64,000 bases of DNA from Methanococcoides sp052057775 (lineage in GTDB: Archaea; Halobacteriota; Methanosarcinia; Methanosarcinales; Methanosarcinaceae): NCBI RefSeq assembly GCF_052057775.1, contig NZ_CP195121.1:1116001-1180000 (forward strand). Direction: 5' to 3'. Shown here one piece after another: positions 35,306-45,371 of the stretch. Made by a program: the position numbers and the translations under genes. The notes under the pieces are model-generated. The model was not told where the DNA came from and made no database searches. It saw nothing but the letters and a program-made list of their open reading frames with translations. Each line of letters begins with the position of its first letter. Position 1 is the stretch's first letter.

Positions 35306-36610
35306 ATGGAACAGACTAAGATCCTACTTGATGAAAACGAGATGCCAAAAAAATGGTACAATATCCTTCCGGATATGCCCACTCCACTGGCTCCTCCACT
35401 AAACCCTGAAACAAAAGAGCCATTGAACCCAGAGGACCTTGCACCTCTTTTTCCTATGGAGCTCATCAAACAGGAAATGAGCACTGAGAGATACATTGAT
35501 ATTCCTGAGGAAGTCCTTGAGATCTACAAGCTCTGGAGACCTGCTCCTCTGTTCCGTGCACACAGGCTTGAGAAACTTCTTGACACCCCTGCAAAGATCT
35601 ACTACAAATATGAAGGAGTCAGTCCTGCAGGCAGTCATAAGCCAAACACTTCTGTTGCACAGGTCTACTATAATATGAAGGAAGGCACTGAGAGAATAAC
35701 CACTGAGACCGGAGCCGGTCAGTGGGGAAGTGCACTTTCACTTAGCTGTAATTATTTTGACGTTGAATGTAAGGTATACATGGTCCGCTCCAGCTTCGAG
35801 CAGAAACCATACAGGAAGTCCCTGATCAATCTCTGGGGAGCAAAGGTAGTTCCTTCCCCAAGTCCTGATACTGAGTTTGGAAGGCAGATCCTTGAGAAAT
35901 ATCCGGAAACCTCGGGAAGCCTTGGTATCGCTATCGGAGAAGCTGTAGAGGATGCCGTAAAGAATGATAACACCAAATATGCACTTGGCAGTGTGCTCAA
36001 CCACGTCCTGCTTCACCAGACCGTGATCGGTATTGAGGCACAGAAGCAGCTTGACAAGGTAGAGGAATATCCTGACGTTGTCATCGGATGTTGTGGTGGC
36101 GGAAGTAACCTTGGAGGTATTGCACTTCCATACATGAAGGACAAGATCGAAGGCACTCATGATCCACGTATCATCGCTGTGGAACCATCCGCATGTCCTA
36201 CACTCAATGACGGTAAGTTCGAGTACGACTACGGTGACATGGCAAAGCTCACACCGCTCATTAAGATGTACTCACTTGGCTATGATTTCATTCCACCTGC
36301 CATTCATGCAGGCGGCCTGAGATATCATGGATGCTCTCCTATCATCAGCCAGCTTGTTGCTGACGGGCTTATGGATGCAACAACATATCATCAGGTAGAG
36401 GTATTCGAAGCAGGTGTCATGTTCGCTCGCAGTGAAGGTATTCCACCTGCACCGGAGTCCACACACGCAATTAAATGCGCCATCGATGAAGCACTCAAGT
36501 GCAAGCAGACCGGCGAAGAGAAGACCATTCTGTTCTGTCTCAGTGGTCACGGTCACTTCGATATGTTCTCATACGACAGATACTTCAGTGGCGAGCTTAG
36601 CAACGACTGA
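35306..36610 (+). CDS. trpB2: Tryptophan synthase beta-like protein TrpB2
   Basis: PLP enzyme that makes tryptophan from indole and serine. Its 434 residues and long N-terminal extension (PDMPTPLAPPLNPETKEPL) mark it as the TrpB2 type, which works without TrpA. The PLP lysine is Lys112 in AGSHKPNTS, and the phosphate-binding loop is GCCGGGSNLGG. GAGQWGSALSL and the C-terminal EGIPPAPESTHAI and LFCLSGHGHFDM are typical. It stands alone, with a TATA-like AATTTATAATATAG near 35237-35250 and a strong terminator. Confidence 0.93.
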   Translation: MEQTKILLDENEMPKKWYNILPDMPTPLAPPLNPETKEPLNPEDLAPLFPMELIKQEMSTERYIDIPEEVLEIYKLWRPAPLFRAHRLEKLLDTPAKIYYKYEGVSPAGSHKPNTSVAQVYYNMKEGTERITTETGAGQWGSALSLSCNYFDVECKVYMVRSSFEQKPYRKSLINLWGAKVVPSPSPDTEFGRQILEKYPETSGSLGIAIGEAVEDAVKNDNTKYALGSVLNHVLLHQTVIGIEAQKQLDKVEEYPDVVIGCCGGGSNLGGIALPYMKDKIEGTHDPRIIAVEPSACPTLNDGKFEYDYGDMAKLTPLIKMYSLGYDFIPPAIHAGGLRYHGCSPIISQLVADGLMDATTYHQVEVFEAGVMFARSEGIPPAPESTHAIKCAIDEALKCKQTGEEKTILFCLSGHGHFDMFSYDRYFSGELSND

Positions 36611-36613
36611 TAC

Positions 36614-36641
36614 AGGAAAACGGCTTTATAGGCGTTTTCCT
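36614..36641 (+). terminator. Terminator of trpB2
   Basis: Perfect 9-bp stem AGGAAAACG/CGTTTTCCT around a 10-base loop, followed by T-rich DNA (TTTACTTTCTTTTTT), starting three bases after the stop codon. Confidence 0.7.
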
Positions 36642-36811
36642 TTACTTTCTTTTTTAGTTCAGCTTCATTCTAATTTCTCAGACCTTGCTTTCTTCATCCT
36701 GTTTTTCACTTACATGTTGGTGTTTTCATAATGGTCTCGCTTCGATGACCTTCATCCATCCAACATCATTTCAAAAATATTAAATACATCTAAATTTTTA
36801 ATAGTAGTATT

Positions 36812-38098
36812 ATGGGGGAAGACGAACATAAGGTCTGGCTTCGGGGAGAGGTTGAAGTCTGGAACAAGGAAGGCATCGTTGACGCTGATCAGGCAAAAAC
36901 GATCCTGTCAAGATACGGGCTTGATGAAGTAACTTCAGGACTTGAAAAGGTCAACAGGAAAAAAGATACCTCACAGCTCATCACAGCACTTTCAATATTG
37001 GGCGCTCTTCTGATCGGTATCGGGGCAATTCTATTTGTTGCATCGAACTGGCAAAAGATCCCGACCATCGCAAAGATGGTTCTTCTACTTGGTACGACCT
37101 ACACAACTTACTTCGCTGGCTGGGAATTTAAATTCAACAGGAGGACACACCCTAAAATGGGTGATGCATTGCTTTTCCTTGCTTCATTGTTCGTTGGTGC
37201 AACAATATTCCTCACCGCACAGATATTCCACGTTAATTCAAATTCTCATTGGCTTTTGCTGGTGTGGTTCCTGGCAATACTTCCCTTTGGTTATGCATTT
37301 AATTCCCGGATCATTCTATCGTTGAACATATTCACATTTGCTCTCTGGATCGCGTTCTATATCTCGCAGGCCAGATATCTGTCGATGAGCAGCTTTGAGA
37401 TCTTTATGTTGTACCTTTTAGTAGGTATCAATCTCTATGGTATTGGACAATTACATCTGAGATCTGAAAAATTTGCTCATTTCAGGCTTGTGCATCAGGT
37501 TTTTGGATTGTTCTTCATTCTTATCTCATACTTCTACTTCAGTTTGGAAACACCATATCGTGAGATCCTGGCAGGGCTTACCCCTATAACCTGGCAGGTC
37601 CAGTTGATCTTCCTGTTTTTCATTGTAACATCGATAATTTTTCTAATATCTAATTTTTCAATGTACAGAAAGATCGGGAACGCAAAATATGAGTTCATCG
37701 TACTTTCGATAGCATTTTCAGGCTGGGTGGGTACATGGTTGCTAACCTTTCTCATAGACTCATTTACAACATCGGTCACTGAATATGGTTATACCTTCAC
37801 ACGACTTGACCCGCAGGTAGCTACTATATTGTTCATATTTTTCAATCTTGTATTCTTCATACTATCAATTGGCAGCATCCTCATGGGATACTATGGGGCC
37901 ATAGTTCCTTTTGTCGATCTTGGAATGTCCTTTTTTGTGTTAGGTGTGCTGCACCTCTATTTTACAACACTTTACGAGCTATTGCCAAGGTCCCTTGCTT
38001 TCATTGCCGGAGGTCTGATCCTGATCTCACTTGGCTGGTATCTGGAAAATAAGAGGCGTTCGATCATAAACGAGATAAAAGAAGGTGTTGTTGCATGA
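36812..38098 (+). CDS. DUF2157 multi-pass membrane protein
   Basis: 428 residues. A soluble N terminus typical of DUF2157 (VEVWNKEGIVDADQAKTILSRYGL) is followed by about ten hydrophobic membrane segments, beginning LITALSILGALLIGIGAILFVASNW. The function of the family is unknown, but it commonly pairs with a GDYXXLXY-motif protein, as here: the next gene overlaps by four bases (ATGA). A TATA-like ATTTTTAATAG lies just before the start, suggesting a short or absent leader. Confidence 0.85.
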   Translation: MGEDEHKVWLRGEVEVWNKEGIVDADQAKTILSRYGLDEVTSGLEKVNRKKDTSQLITALSILGALLIGIGAILFVASNWQKIPTIAKMVLLLGTTYTTYFAGWEFKFNRRTHPKMGDALLFLASLFVGATIFLTAQIFHVNSNSHWLLLVWFLAILPFGYAFNSRIILSLNIFTFALWIAFYISQARYLSMSSFEIFMLYLLVGINLYGIGQLHLRSEKFAHFRLVHQVFGLFFILISYFYFSLETPYREILAGLTPITWQVQLIFLFFIVTSIIFLISNFSMYRKIGNAKYEFIVLSIAFSGWVGTWLLTFLIDSFTTSVTEYGYTFTRLDPQVATILFIFFNLVFFILSIGSILMGYYGAIVPFVDLGMSFFVLGVLHLYFTTLYELLPRSLAFIAGGLILISLGWYLENKRRSIINEIKEGVVA

Positions 38099-38625
38099 AC
38101 TCGAAGAGATTTCTTATGCTTATGATCTATTCTTTGATCGTCATTACATTGATATTCCTTCCAAAGATAATTGCATTGAGCTTTGGCGAGGATATTTTAC
38201 TAAAAACCGAACCTGTGGATCCAAGGGATGTGTTCCGGGGAGATTATGTTAACCTGAACTATGAAATTTCAACAATAGACCTTGATAATATTCCTTATGA
38301 TCGCGAATTTTTGTATGGTGAATCAGTATATGCCACGCTTTCTGAAAAAGAAGAATACTGGACAATAGATTCGATAAGCCATACAAAACCTGGTGTCAGT
38401 GATAAGTGGGTATGTATGAAAGGTGTGGTAACGGGTAATTACGAAGATACGCTTTATGTTAGATGGGGGATTGAAAGCTACTTTGTACCTGAAGGGGAAG
38501 GTATTCCTATACAGATGCAGATGGAAAATATATCTGTGATCGTTTCGATCGGCCCGGGTTGTTCTCCTGTTATAAAACAACTTTTAATAGACGATGAACC
38601 TGTTATATTTGATCGATCAATATAA
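38095..38625 (+). CDS. GDYXXLXY-motif membrane-anchored protein
   Basis: 176 residues. One N-terminal membrane segment (FLMLMIYSLIVITLIFLPKIIAL) anchors an extracytoplasmic beta-rich domain containing the family's name motif, DVFRGDYVNLNYE, at about residues 42-54. The start codon overlaps the stop of the DUF2157 gene, so they are translationally coupled. The pair is widespread in bacteria and archaea, with no established role. Confidence 0.85.
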   Translation: MNSKRFLMLMIYSLIVITLIFLPKIIALSFGEDILLKTEPVDPRDVFRGDYVNLNYEISTIDLDNIPYDREFLYGESVYATLSEKEEYWTIDSISHTKPGVSDKWVCMKGVVTGNYEDTLYVRWGIESYFVPEGEGIPIQMQMENISVIVSIGPGCSPVIKQLLIDDEPVIFDRSI

Positions 38626-38648
38626 TTTCCGATCCTGGTCTATGGTAT

Positions 38649-39263
38649 TTAGATCAGCTTCGGACAGATATCGTTCATAATACACTTATCGCACTTCGGC
38701 GATACCGGCTTGCAGATGCTCTTCCCGAAAAGTACCATCAGCCCGTTGATGTCCTTCCACAGCTCCTTATCGACCACTTTCTGAAGCCCGATCTCTGTCT
38801 CTTCAGGCGTATCCGTTTCAACGAGTCCCATCCGGTTGGATATGCGATGCACATGGGTATCCACAGCAATGGCATCTTTGTCAAAAGCATAGGTCAGCAC
38901 GCAGTTTGCCGTTTTCCTGCCAACTCCCGGAAGTTTCACAAGCTCGTTGATATCGTCCGGGACGACTCCGTCGTATTCATCCAGAAGCATGCGGGAGATA
39001 TCTATCAGACGCTGTGACTTGACCTTATAGAATCCGACGTCCCTGATGAGTTCCTGAATTTCATCCACATCGGCACTTGCCATTTTCTCAGGTGTGTCGA
39101 GAACGGAAAAGAGTTTCTGGGCTGTGGGTATCGTCACCTCGTCGCGTGTACGCTGGGATAGTACCGTGGAGATCAGAAGATAGAACGGTTCACGGTTTAT
39201 ATGGAAATAACCTTCGGGATATAGTTCTTTAAGCCGGGAAATGATCTCTTCGACATGCATCAA
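38649..39263 (-). CDS. nth: Endonuclease III
   Basis: DNA glycosylase/AP lyase removing oxidised pyrimidines. It is 204 residues. The helix-hairpin-helix LVKLPGVGRKTANCVL holds the catalytic lysine (GRKTA), and the catalytic aspartate is in IAVDTHVHRISNR. The C-terminal 4Fe-4S loop is C-X6-C-X2-C-X5-C (CKPVSPKCDKCIMNDIC). It converges on the GDYXXLXY gene and is divergent from the helicase gene. Confidence 0.94.
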   Translation of the reverse strand: MMHVEEIISRLKELYPEGYFHINREPFYLLISTVLSQRTRDEVTIPTAQKLFSVLDTPEKMASADVDEIQELIRDVGFYKVKSQRLIDISRMLLDEYDGVVPDDINELVKLPGVGRKTANCVLTYAFDKDAIAVDTHVHRISNRMGLVETDTPEETEIGLQKVVDKELWKDINGLMVLFGKSICKPVSPKCDKCIMNDICPKLI

Positions 39264-39376
39264 TTAATGTAGAGCACCTAATTATTTAGTCGTTTGTGGT
39301 TGATGCAATTCTGCCGGTCTTACGAAATTACTTATACGATACTGGAGCAATCGCTGTAGAGTGATGTGAAATTCCC

Positions 39377-41596
39377 ATGCTGATAAGAGATCTTGACATT
39401 CCCGAAGATATTATCCGTTTCTATGAAGATTCGGGTATCAAGGAGTTATATCCTCCTCAGGCTGAAGCAGTCGGTAATGGTCTTCTTGAAGGAAAGAACC
39501 TTCTTGCTGCGATACCCACAGCTTCAGGAAAAACACTTCTTGCAGAGCTTGCAATGCTCAAGGCTATCCGCAATGGCGGTAAAGCGCTTTACATCGTTCC
39601 GCTTCGTGCTCTTGCTTCAGAGAAGTTCGACCGTTTCCGGGAGCTTGCACCCTTTGGCATCAGGGTCGGCATATCCACAGGAGATTTTGATTCAAGGGAT
39701 GAGTGGCTGGGAGCGAACGACATCATTGTGGCAACATCGGAAAAGACCGATTCACTTCTGCGTAACGGCACCTCCTGGATGGAAGAGATCACTATTATAG
39801 TTGTGGATGAGGTCCACCTCCTGGATTCAAAGAACAGGGGGCCGACCCTTGAGGTCACGATAACCAAACTTATGAGGCTGAATCCGGATTGCCAGATCAT
39901 TGCGCTTTCTGCTACTGTTGGCAATGCCCGTGAGATGGCAGACTGGCTGGATGCAGGACTTGTCCTGAGCGAGTGGAGACCCACTGATCTGCATGAAGGT
40001 GTTTTCTTTGGAGAGGCCATCAACTTCCCTGGCAAGCAAAAGAAGATAGAACGCCGGGATAAAGATAATGCCACCAATCTTGTTCTTGATACACTTCTTG
40101 AAGGTGGGCAATGTCTGGTTTTTGAGAGCAGCCGCCGGAATTGTACCGGATTTGCCAAGACTGCGTCGAACAAGGTCGCTAAAGTGCTCGGCCCGGATGT
40201 TAAAGGAAGGCTGGCAGAGATGGCAGAAGAGGTGGAATCCACCGGTGAGACCGATACGGCAAAGGTCCTTGCGAATTGCATAAGGAAAGGTGTTGCTTTC
40301 CACCATGCGGGCCTGAACTCGGCCCACAGGAAGATCGTGGAGGACGGTTTCAGGCAGAACCTTATCAAGGTGATCTCAAGTACTCCTACGCTGGCAGCAG
40401 GCCTGAACCTTCCTGCAAGGAGGGTGATCATCAGGAACTATCGCAGGTTCGATCCAAATTTCGGAATGCAGCCGATACCTGTTCTTGAATACAAGCAGAT
40501 GGCAGGAAGGGCAGGGCGTCCCCATCTCGATCCTTATGGAGAATCTGTGCTGCTTGCAAAGGAATATGCGGAATTCGAGCAGTTGCTGGAGAACTATGTT
40601 GAAGCCGATGCAGAGGACATCTGGTCGAAGCTCGGTACCGAGAATGCACTGAGGACACACGTTCTCTCTACCATTGTGAACGATTTTGCATCTGACAGGG
40701 AACAGCTGATGGAATTCATGGGGTCGACATTCTTTGCTTTCCAGCAGGACACATGGAGCCTTGAAGAGGTCATCGATGATTGTATCGATTATCTTGCAGA
40801 GCACGAAATGATCGTAAAGGATGAATCCGGGGATCCGGTTCCTCTTAGCTCAACTCAACTCGGGAAACTTGTATCCATGCTATACATCGATCCGATGTCG
40901 GGGGCAAAGATCGTGGACGGACTGAAAAAGGCTGCCCATGTGACAGACCTTACACTTCTTCATCTGGTGTGCAGCACGCCTGATATGAGGCAGCTGTACA
41001 TGCGCAGCAGCGAGTATGCAAGGGTAAACGATTTTGTGATGTCTCATAGTGATGATTTCATCGAGATCCCCAACCAGTTCAAGGCTATCGATTATGAGTG
41101 GTTCCTTGGTGAGGTCAAGACCGCAATGCTGCTGGACGAATGGATACGTGAGGTGCCTGCGGACGATATTACTCATCATTTCAATGTTGGGGAGGGTGAC
41201 ATACATGCCCTTGCGGACACCTCGGAGTGGCTGATGCATGCGACCACGAAGCTGGCAGAACTTCTCGGGATTGGGTATTCTTCTCATGCCCACGGTCTTG
41301 AGAAGAGGATACATTACGGTGCCAGCCCGGAGCTAATGCAGCTTGTCAGCATCAGGGGTGTTGGACGAGTGCGTGCACGTAAGCTCTATGAGGCCGGCTT
41401 CGTGTCGCTGACAGAACTTAAAAAGGCGGAATATTCCGTTTTATCCAAGCTGGTGGGTCCGAAGGTGGCCGCAAATATCCTTTCAAACATAGGTGTTCGC
41501 GTTAAGGAAAAAGTCGCAAAGGGCACACCTATAAATTCAAATACTCTAGATACATTACTGGACAAAGAGCAGAAAACATTCAGTGATTTCCAGTGA
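39377..41596 (+). CDS. hel308: Hel308/Ski2-family DNA helicase
   Basis: ATP-dependent 3'-5' helicase acting on stalled replication forks. It is 739 residues. Walker A is AAIPTASGKT (44-53), the DEVH box is at 144-147, motif III is ALSATVGN, motif IV-like FESSRRNC, motif V STPTLAAGLNLPARRV, and motif VI QMAGRAGRPHLD. The winged-helix and ratchet domains follow, with a helix-hairpin-helix near the C terminus (SIRGVGRVRARKLYEAGF). The length and domain order match archaeal Hel308. Confidence 0.94.
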   Translation: MLIRDLDIPEDIIRFYEDSGIKELYPPQAEAVGNGLLEGKNLLAAIPTASGKTLLAELAMLKAIRNGGKALYIVPLRALASEKFDRFRELAPFGIRVGISTGDFDSRDEWLGANDIIVATSEKTDSLLRNGTSWMEEITIIVVDEVHLLDSKNRGPTLEVTITKLMRLNPDCQIIALSATVGNAREMADWLDAGLVLSEWRPTDLHEGVFFGEAINFPGKQKKIERRDKDNATNLVLDTLLEGGQCLVFESSRRNCTGFAKTASNKVAKVLGPDVKGRLAEMAEEVESTGETDTAKVLANCIRKGVAFHHAGLNSAHRKIVEDGFRQNLIKVISSTPTLAAGLNLPARRVIIRNYRRFDPNFGMQPIPVLEYKQMAGRAGRPHLDPYGESVLLAKEYAEFEQLLENYVEADAEDIWSKLGTENALRTHVLSTIVNDFASDREQLMEFMGSTFFAFQQDTWSLEEVIDDCIDYLAEHEMIVKDESGDPVPLSSTQLGKLVSMLYIDPMSGAKIVDGLKKAAHVTDLTLLHLVCSTPDMRQLYMRSSEYARVNDFVMSHSDDFIEIPNQFKAIDYEWFLGEVKTAMLLDEWIREVPADDITHHFNVGEGDIHALADTSEWLMHATTKLAELLGIGYSSHAHGLEKRIHYGASPELMQLVSIRGVGRVRARKLYEAGFVSLTELKKAEYSVLSKLVGPKVAANILSNIGVRVKEKVAKGTPINSNTLDTLLDKEQKTFSDFQ

Positions 41597-41687
41597 TGTT
41601 TTTATAATTCAATATGGGCCGGACCTGCAACAAACTGAGATATGTGGTGTATTCCTGTCCTTTCTTACCTTAATATGAGATGATCAC

Positions 41688-42968
41688 ATGCTGTACAAAC
41701 ACCTATCCGATGTCACCGAAGAAGAGATGGATAAGCTTCTTGACCGCACAGGAGAGCTGATGGACGTAACCGATACCGTTTCAGCAATACTTCATGATGT
41801 GCAGGAAAAGGGTGACGACGGACTGCGTGAATATACCAGGAAGTTCGACAGGGCAGACATTCAGGCCATAGAGGTCACTCCCGGGGAGATAGAAGAGGCA
41901 ATGGGGCTTGTTGATGCTGAGATGATAAGGCATCTTGAGGTTGCAGCAGAGAACATCAGGAACTTCCATGCAGCACAACTTCCGGAGAAAACATGGTTCA
42001 TTGAACCCACTCCGGGTATCAAACTTGGCCAGATGGCAACTCCTCTTGCATCGGTGGGTGCCTATGTTCCTGGGGGCAGGGCTTCCTATCCTTCAACTGC
42101 ACTCATGACCATAATCCCCGCAAAGGTTGCAGGTGTCAGGAGCGTAGTAATGTGCACACCACCTGGTCCTGACGGCAAGATCAACCCGCTTACACTTGTG
42201 GCGGGCAAGGTTGCAGGTGCGGACCACATCTATAAGATCGGCGGTGTCCAGGCCATCGCAGCAATGGCCTATGGTACTGAATCTGTATTGAAGGTTGCCA
42301 AGATCGTGGGGCCCGGGAACGTCTTTGTAACAGTTGCCAAGATGATGGTGCGCGATAAGGCAGAGATCGATTTCCCTGCCGGTCCTAGTGAGGTCCTTAT
42401 CATTGCAGACGATTCTGCAGATGCCGCTATGATCGCATCCGACATCCTTGCACAGGCGGAGCACGACCCTAAGTCCGTCTCGGTCCTTGTGACAACTTCT
42501 GCTGAATTGGCGGAGCGGACGAACGCCGAGGTGAAGAAGCAGGCAGATGCTGCTGTGCGCAAGGAGATCGTGGATGCTTCCCTTAAGAATGCGGCCATCA
42601 TCGTGACCGATACCATGGACGAGTGCATCGATATATCCAACGACTTCGCACCTGAGCACCTTGAGATCATGGTGAAGGATGACGATGCAGTTCTTGAGAG
42701 GATTGAGAACGCAGGTTCCATCTTTGTGGGTAACTATGCTCCGGTAGCAGCAGGTGATTATGCATCAGGTACGAACCACGTGCTTCCCACTGCCGGCTAT
42801 CCGAAGTTATACTCCGGTCTTAACATTCACCACTTCCTGAAGTATTCCACCATACAGAAGATCACGAAAGAAGGTCTTGGTTCAATAGGTGATACCATCA
42901 TTGCTCTTGCTGAAAAGGAAGGGCTGCAGGCACATGCTGATTCAGTGAAGCTTCGCCTTAAGGACTGA
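41688..42968 (+). CDS. hisD: Histidinol dehydrogenase
   Basis: Final two oxidations of histidine biosynthesis, histidinol to histidine, using NAD and zinc. It is 426 residues. Motifs: VGAYVPGGRASYPST, VCTPPGPDG-like VMCTPPGPDGKI, IGGVQAIAAMAYGTESV, GPGNVFVTVAK, DFPAGPSEVLIIAD, LAQAEHDP (zinc and catalytic region) and NDFAPEHLEI. It is monocistronic, with no other his genes nearby, which is normal in Methanosarcinales. Confidence 0.95.
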   Translation: MLYKHLSDVTEEEMDKLLDRTGELMDVTDTVSAILHDVQEKGDDGLREYTRKFDRADIQAIEVTPGEIEEAMGLVDAEMIRHLEVAAENIRNFHAAQLPEKTWFIEPTPGIKLGQMATPLASVGAYVPGGRASYPSTALMTIIPAKVAGVRSVVMCTPPGPDGKINPLTLVAGKVAGADHIYKIGGVQAIAAMAYGTESVLKVAKIVGPGNVFVTVAKMMVRDKAEIDFPAGPSEVLIIADDSADAAMIASDILAQAEHDPKSVSVLVTTSAELAERTNAEVKKQADAAVRKEIVDASLKNAAIIVTDTMDECIDISNDFAPEHLEIMVKDDDAVLERIENAGSIFVGNYAPVAAGDYASGTNHVLPTAGYPKLYSGLNIHHFLKYSTIQKITKEGLGSIGDTIIALAEKEGLQAHADSVKLRLKD

Positions 42969-43189
42969 TGGGTTCGGGACTGATAATAATTCTTAATAAG
43001 ATGGCTGTTACTTGTAACGGCTGTATTTTTCTCTTTTTCAGGTCGTGCGTGACCTTTATTTTAATGATCTCTGAGAAGTGAGCCGGAGGTCAAGAGCTGG
43101 GGATATTTCTGCCATGGCAAGATATGGAAGTATCACTGCCGACACTGCAATTCCTATGACAGACTGGGCAAGTCCTTTCTTCATTCTGG
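42969..43189. other. Decayed intergenic DNA
   Basis: Between hisD and the FG-GAP remnant. One frame around 43100-43180 reads like part of a zinc ribbon (WKYHCRHCNSYD) before a stop, and another reads an open stretch to 43212. Neither has a recognisable start or family. I regard it as part of the same decayed patch. Confidence 0.3.
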
Positions 43190-43708
43190 ATGAAAGTATG
43201 TCAGGAGGCTAATTTCACAGAACCTCACAACATATCCACCACTGCCGGTTCGGTAAGGTCGGTCCATGCAACTGACGTTGACGGTGGCGGGGATATGGAC
43301 ATCCTGTGTGCATCATTCAATGATGACAGGATCTCCTGGTACGAAAACGATGGCAATGTAACTGAGCCCACCTTCACACAACATTCGATCCCAACGTACT
43401 CACCAATTGACAACAGCTACTTCCCGATCTCTATCACGGATGTAGACGGTGACAATGATATGGATATCGTGGCCGGTATTGGTGAATACGGGTAAGTTGT
43501 CTGGTATGAGAACACGCTGCTGGAGATCAACGCAATAACCTGCCCCGTTACATTGAATTCGGGAGATTCATGGGATGTGAGCTGGACTGTGAACATAACC
43601 GGAGGGGCCAGTACCATGTATGAGGTCGATACACTTTTCTATTCAAGCTATGGCAGTTCCGTTATAGCCAACATTGATACGGCAGACTCGATCGTTCTTA
43701 TCGGATGA
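43190..43708 (+). pseudogene. Fragment of a secreted FG-GAP/VCBS repeat protein
   Basis: Two calcium-binding-type repeats are readable (ATDVDGGGDMDILCASFND...ISWYENDG and ITDVDGDNDMDIVAGIGEYG), then an in-frame TAA at 43493. The frame continues with VVWYENTLLEINAI, restoring the WYEN repeat pattern, and a beta-rich segment up to TGA at 43706. It begins abruptly around NFTEPHNIST with no signal peptide, so both ends are missing. This is the remnant of a large surface protein of the kind common in Methanosarcinaceae. Confidence 0.75.
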
Positions 43709-43944
43709 CCAGATCGGGATCCTCCACTTTTTAGGGCAATGGCATTGCTCGTACAGTACTGTGGAATGTAGTCCGAATCGTGAAATTGTATGGTATTGTA
43801 TAAAAAAGCCCTCTGTGGGGCAGCTTGTGTGTTTCCTATCAATCTTTTTAAAGAAATCTTCTATCGTTAATTATTTATTAGGTCGGATCTCTATAATTTA
43901 TTTGGTAAGTTCTTTTAGCTTTTTGAATTTAATGGGGTACTTCT

Positions 43945-44343
43945 ATGAAAATAAGAGTAGTGAGCAACAGAGACGAAATTCAAAACCTTGAAGCTGATGA
44001 GAGGGTCATACATCTGGCATTCAGACCATCCAACGAGGATATTTTTTCACTTGTAAAGCGATGCAAGGATGTTGAGGTTATCCAGATCCCTACATCATAC
44101 CGCCGTACAGTTTCCAAGTCCATTGAAATGTTCCTTGAGATGCAGAAGATAAGACTTATAGAAGGTGATGTATGGGGACACCGGAAGGACATCAACGAGT
44201 ACTACAGCGTCTCACCTGCGGTCATTGAGAGGATCAGGGAAATGAAGTCCGAAGGTATTTCCGATGATGAGGTCGCTGGAAGACTTTCACGCGAAAGCAA
44301 GCTGAACAAGGAAATGATCCTGTACATCATTGAAATGGGCTGA
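43945..44343 (+). CDS. DUF1699 family protein
   Basis: 132 residues, of a family I know only from methanogens (DUF1699). The conserved core is MKIRVVSNRDEIQNL, ERVIHLAFRPSNEDIFSLV and VIQIPTSYRRTVSKS, with a C-terminal part having helix-turn-helix character (SPAVIERIREMKSEGISDDEVAGRLS). It may be a regulatory protein; no function is established. A poly-purine-poor leader follows a TATA-like AATTTATTTGG near 43895. Confidence 0.75.
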   Translation: MKIRVVSNRDEIQNLEADERVIHLAFRPSNEDIFSLVKRCKDVEVIQIPTSYRRTVSKSIEMFLEMQKIRLIEGDVWGHRKDINEYYSVSPAVIERIREMKSEGISDDEVAGRLSRESKLNKEMILYIIEMG

Positions 44344-44538
44344 TCATTCCTGCCTTACCCTTTTTCGTAAGGTGGTCTTTTATTCCCTTTTATGGTCCAT
44401 TTACCTCTTTTTTATTTACGGGGTTCCGGGTACTTTTGTTCTGAATGTTTTTTGTCACATAATGAATTATAATATCAATCTATTTATTGTATCAGGTTCT
44501 TACCATCAGAAAAATAGAAATTGAGGATATCTGGTAAT

Positions 44539-45291
44539 ATGGCTCAAAAATACGGAAAAGTATATCTTGTAGGTTCCGGTCCCGGTGATCCTGAACTTAT
44601 GACCCTGAAGGCACGCAGACTTCTGGACACAGCTGACGTAATTGTGTATGATCAGCTTCCCGGAAAGCAGATCCTTGATTCCATGCCTGAAGAAGCTGAA
44701 AAGATAGATGCAGGCAAGCATGCAGGTGACCACACACTAACCCAGAGCGAGATCAACGATGTGATCGTTGAGAAGGCAAAGGAAGGCAAGATGGTGGTTC
44801 GTCTTAAGGGCGGTGACCCATACATGTTCGGTCGTGGTGGCGAGGAGGCCGAGGAACTTGTCGAGGCAGGTATCGAGTTCGAAGTGGTACCAGGTATAAC
44901 ATCCGCACTTGCAGCTACAGCCTATGCAGGTATCCCGGTAACCCACAGGGACCATGCTTCAATGGTGACCTTCATCACAGGACATGAGGACCCAACCAAG
45001 GAAGAGACAGCTCTTGACTGGAAGACCCTTGCAGCATTTGGTGGTACAATAGTTATCTTCATGGGTGTCAAGATGCTTGAGCGCAACATGAACGAGCTCA
45101 TGAAATATGGAAAGGACCCTGCGACACCTGTTGCTATGGTCGAGAGGGGAACACGTCCTGACCAGCGCGTGACCATCGGTACTGTAGGTACTATCGCACA
45201 GATCTCAAAGGAACAGAACGTGAAGGCACCGGCTCTGACCGTGATCGGTGATGTCGTCAAGCTCCACGAGATACTCGGTTCCATGATCTGA
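44539..45291 (+). CDS. cobA: Uroporphyrinogen-III C-methyltransferase
   Basis: Transfers two methyl groups from S-adenosylmethionine to uroporphyrinogen III, giving precorrin-2 for sirohaem, cobalamin, F430 and Ahb-route haem. It is 250 residues from ATG 44539; an in-frame TTG at 44521 is less likely. Motifs: VGSGPGDPELMTLKA, VRLKGGDPYMFGRGGEE, VVPGITSALAATAYAGIPVTHR and MVERGTRPDQR. It is followed by hemD and ahbC in the same direction. Confidence 0.94.
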   Translation: MAQKYGKVYLVGSGPGDPELMTLKARRLLDTADVIVYDQLPGKQILDSMPEEAEKIDAGKHAGDHTLTQSEINDVIVEKAKEGKMVVRLKGGDPYMFGRGGEEAEELVEAGIEFEVVPGITSALAATAYAGIPVTHRDHASMVTFITGHEDPTKEETALDWKTLAAFGGTIVIFMGVKMLERNMNELMKYGKDPATPVAMVERGTRPDQRVTIGTVGTIAQISKEQNVKAPALTVIGDVVKLHEILGSMI

Positions 45292-45371
45292 AGGTTTGGA
45301 TCTCCATTACCGGAAATTGAAAATTGATATTTGATATTCGATATTTGACATAGTAGTTAAGAGATGTTCAT

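Noticed and set aside
43100..43212. Zinc-ribbon-like peptide (WKYHCRHCNSYD) before the FG-GAP remnant
   Set aside because: It has no start codon, a stop soon after, and no recognised relatives; too short to call.
45292..45371. Repeated GATATTT motifs as a CRISPR-like or regulatory array
   Set aside because: The units are short, irregular and AT-rich; no spacers of constant length or strong dyad symmetry are present.
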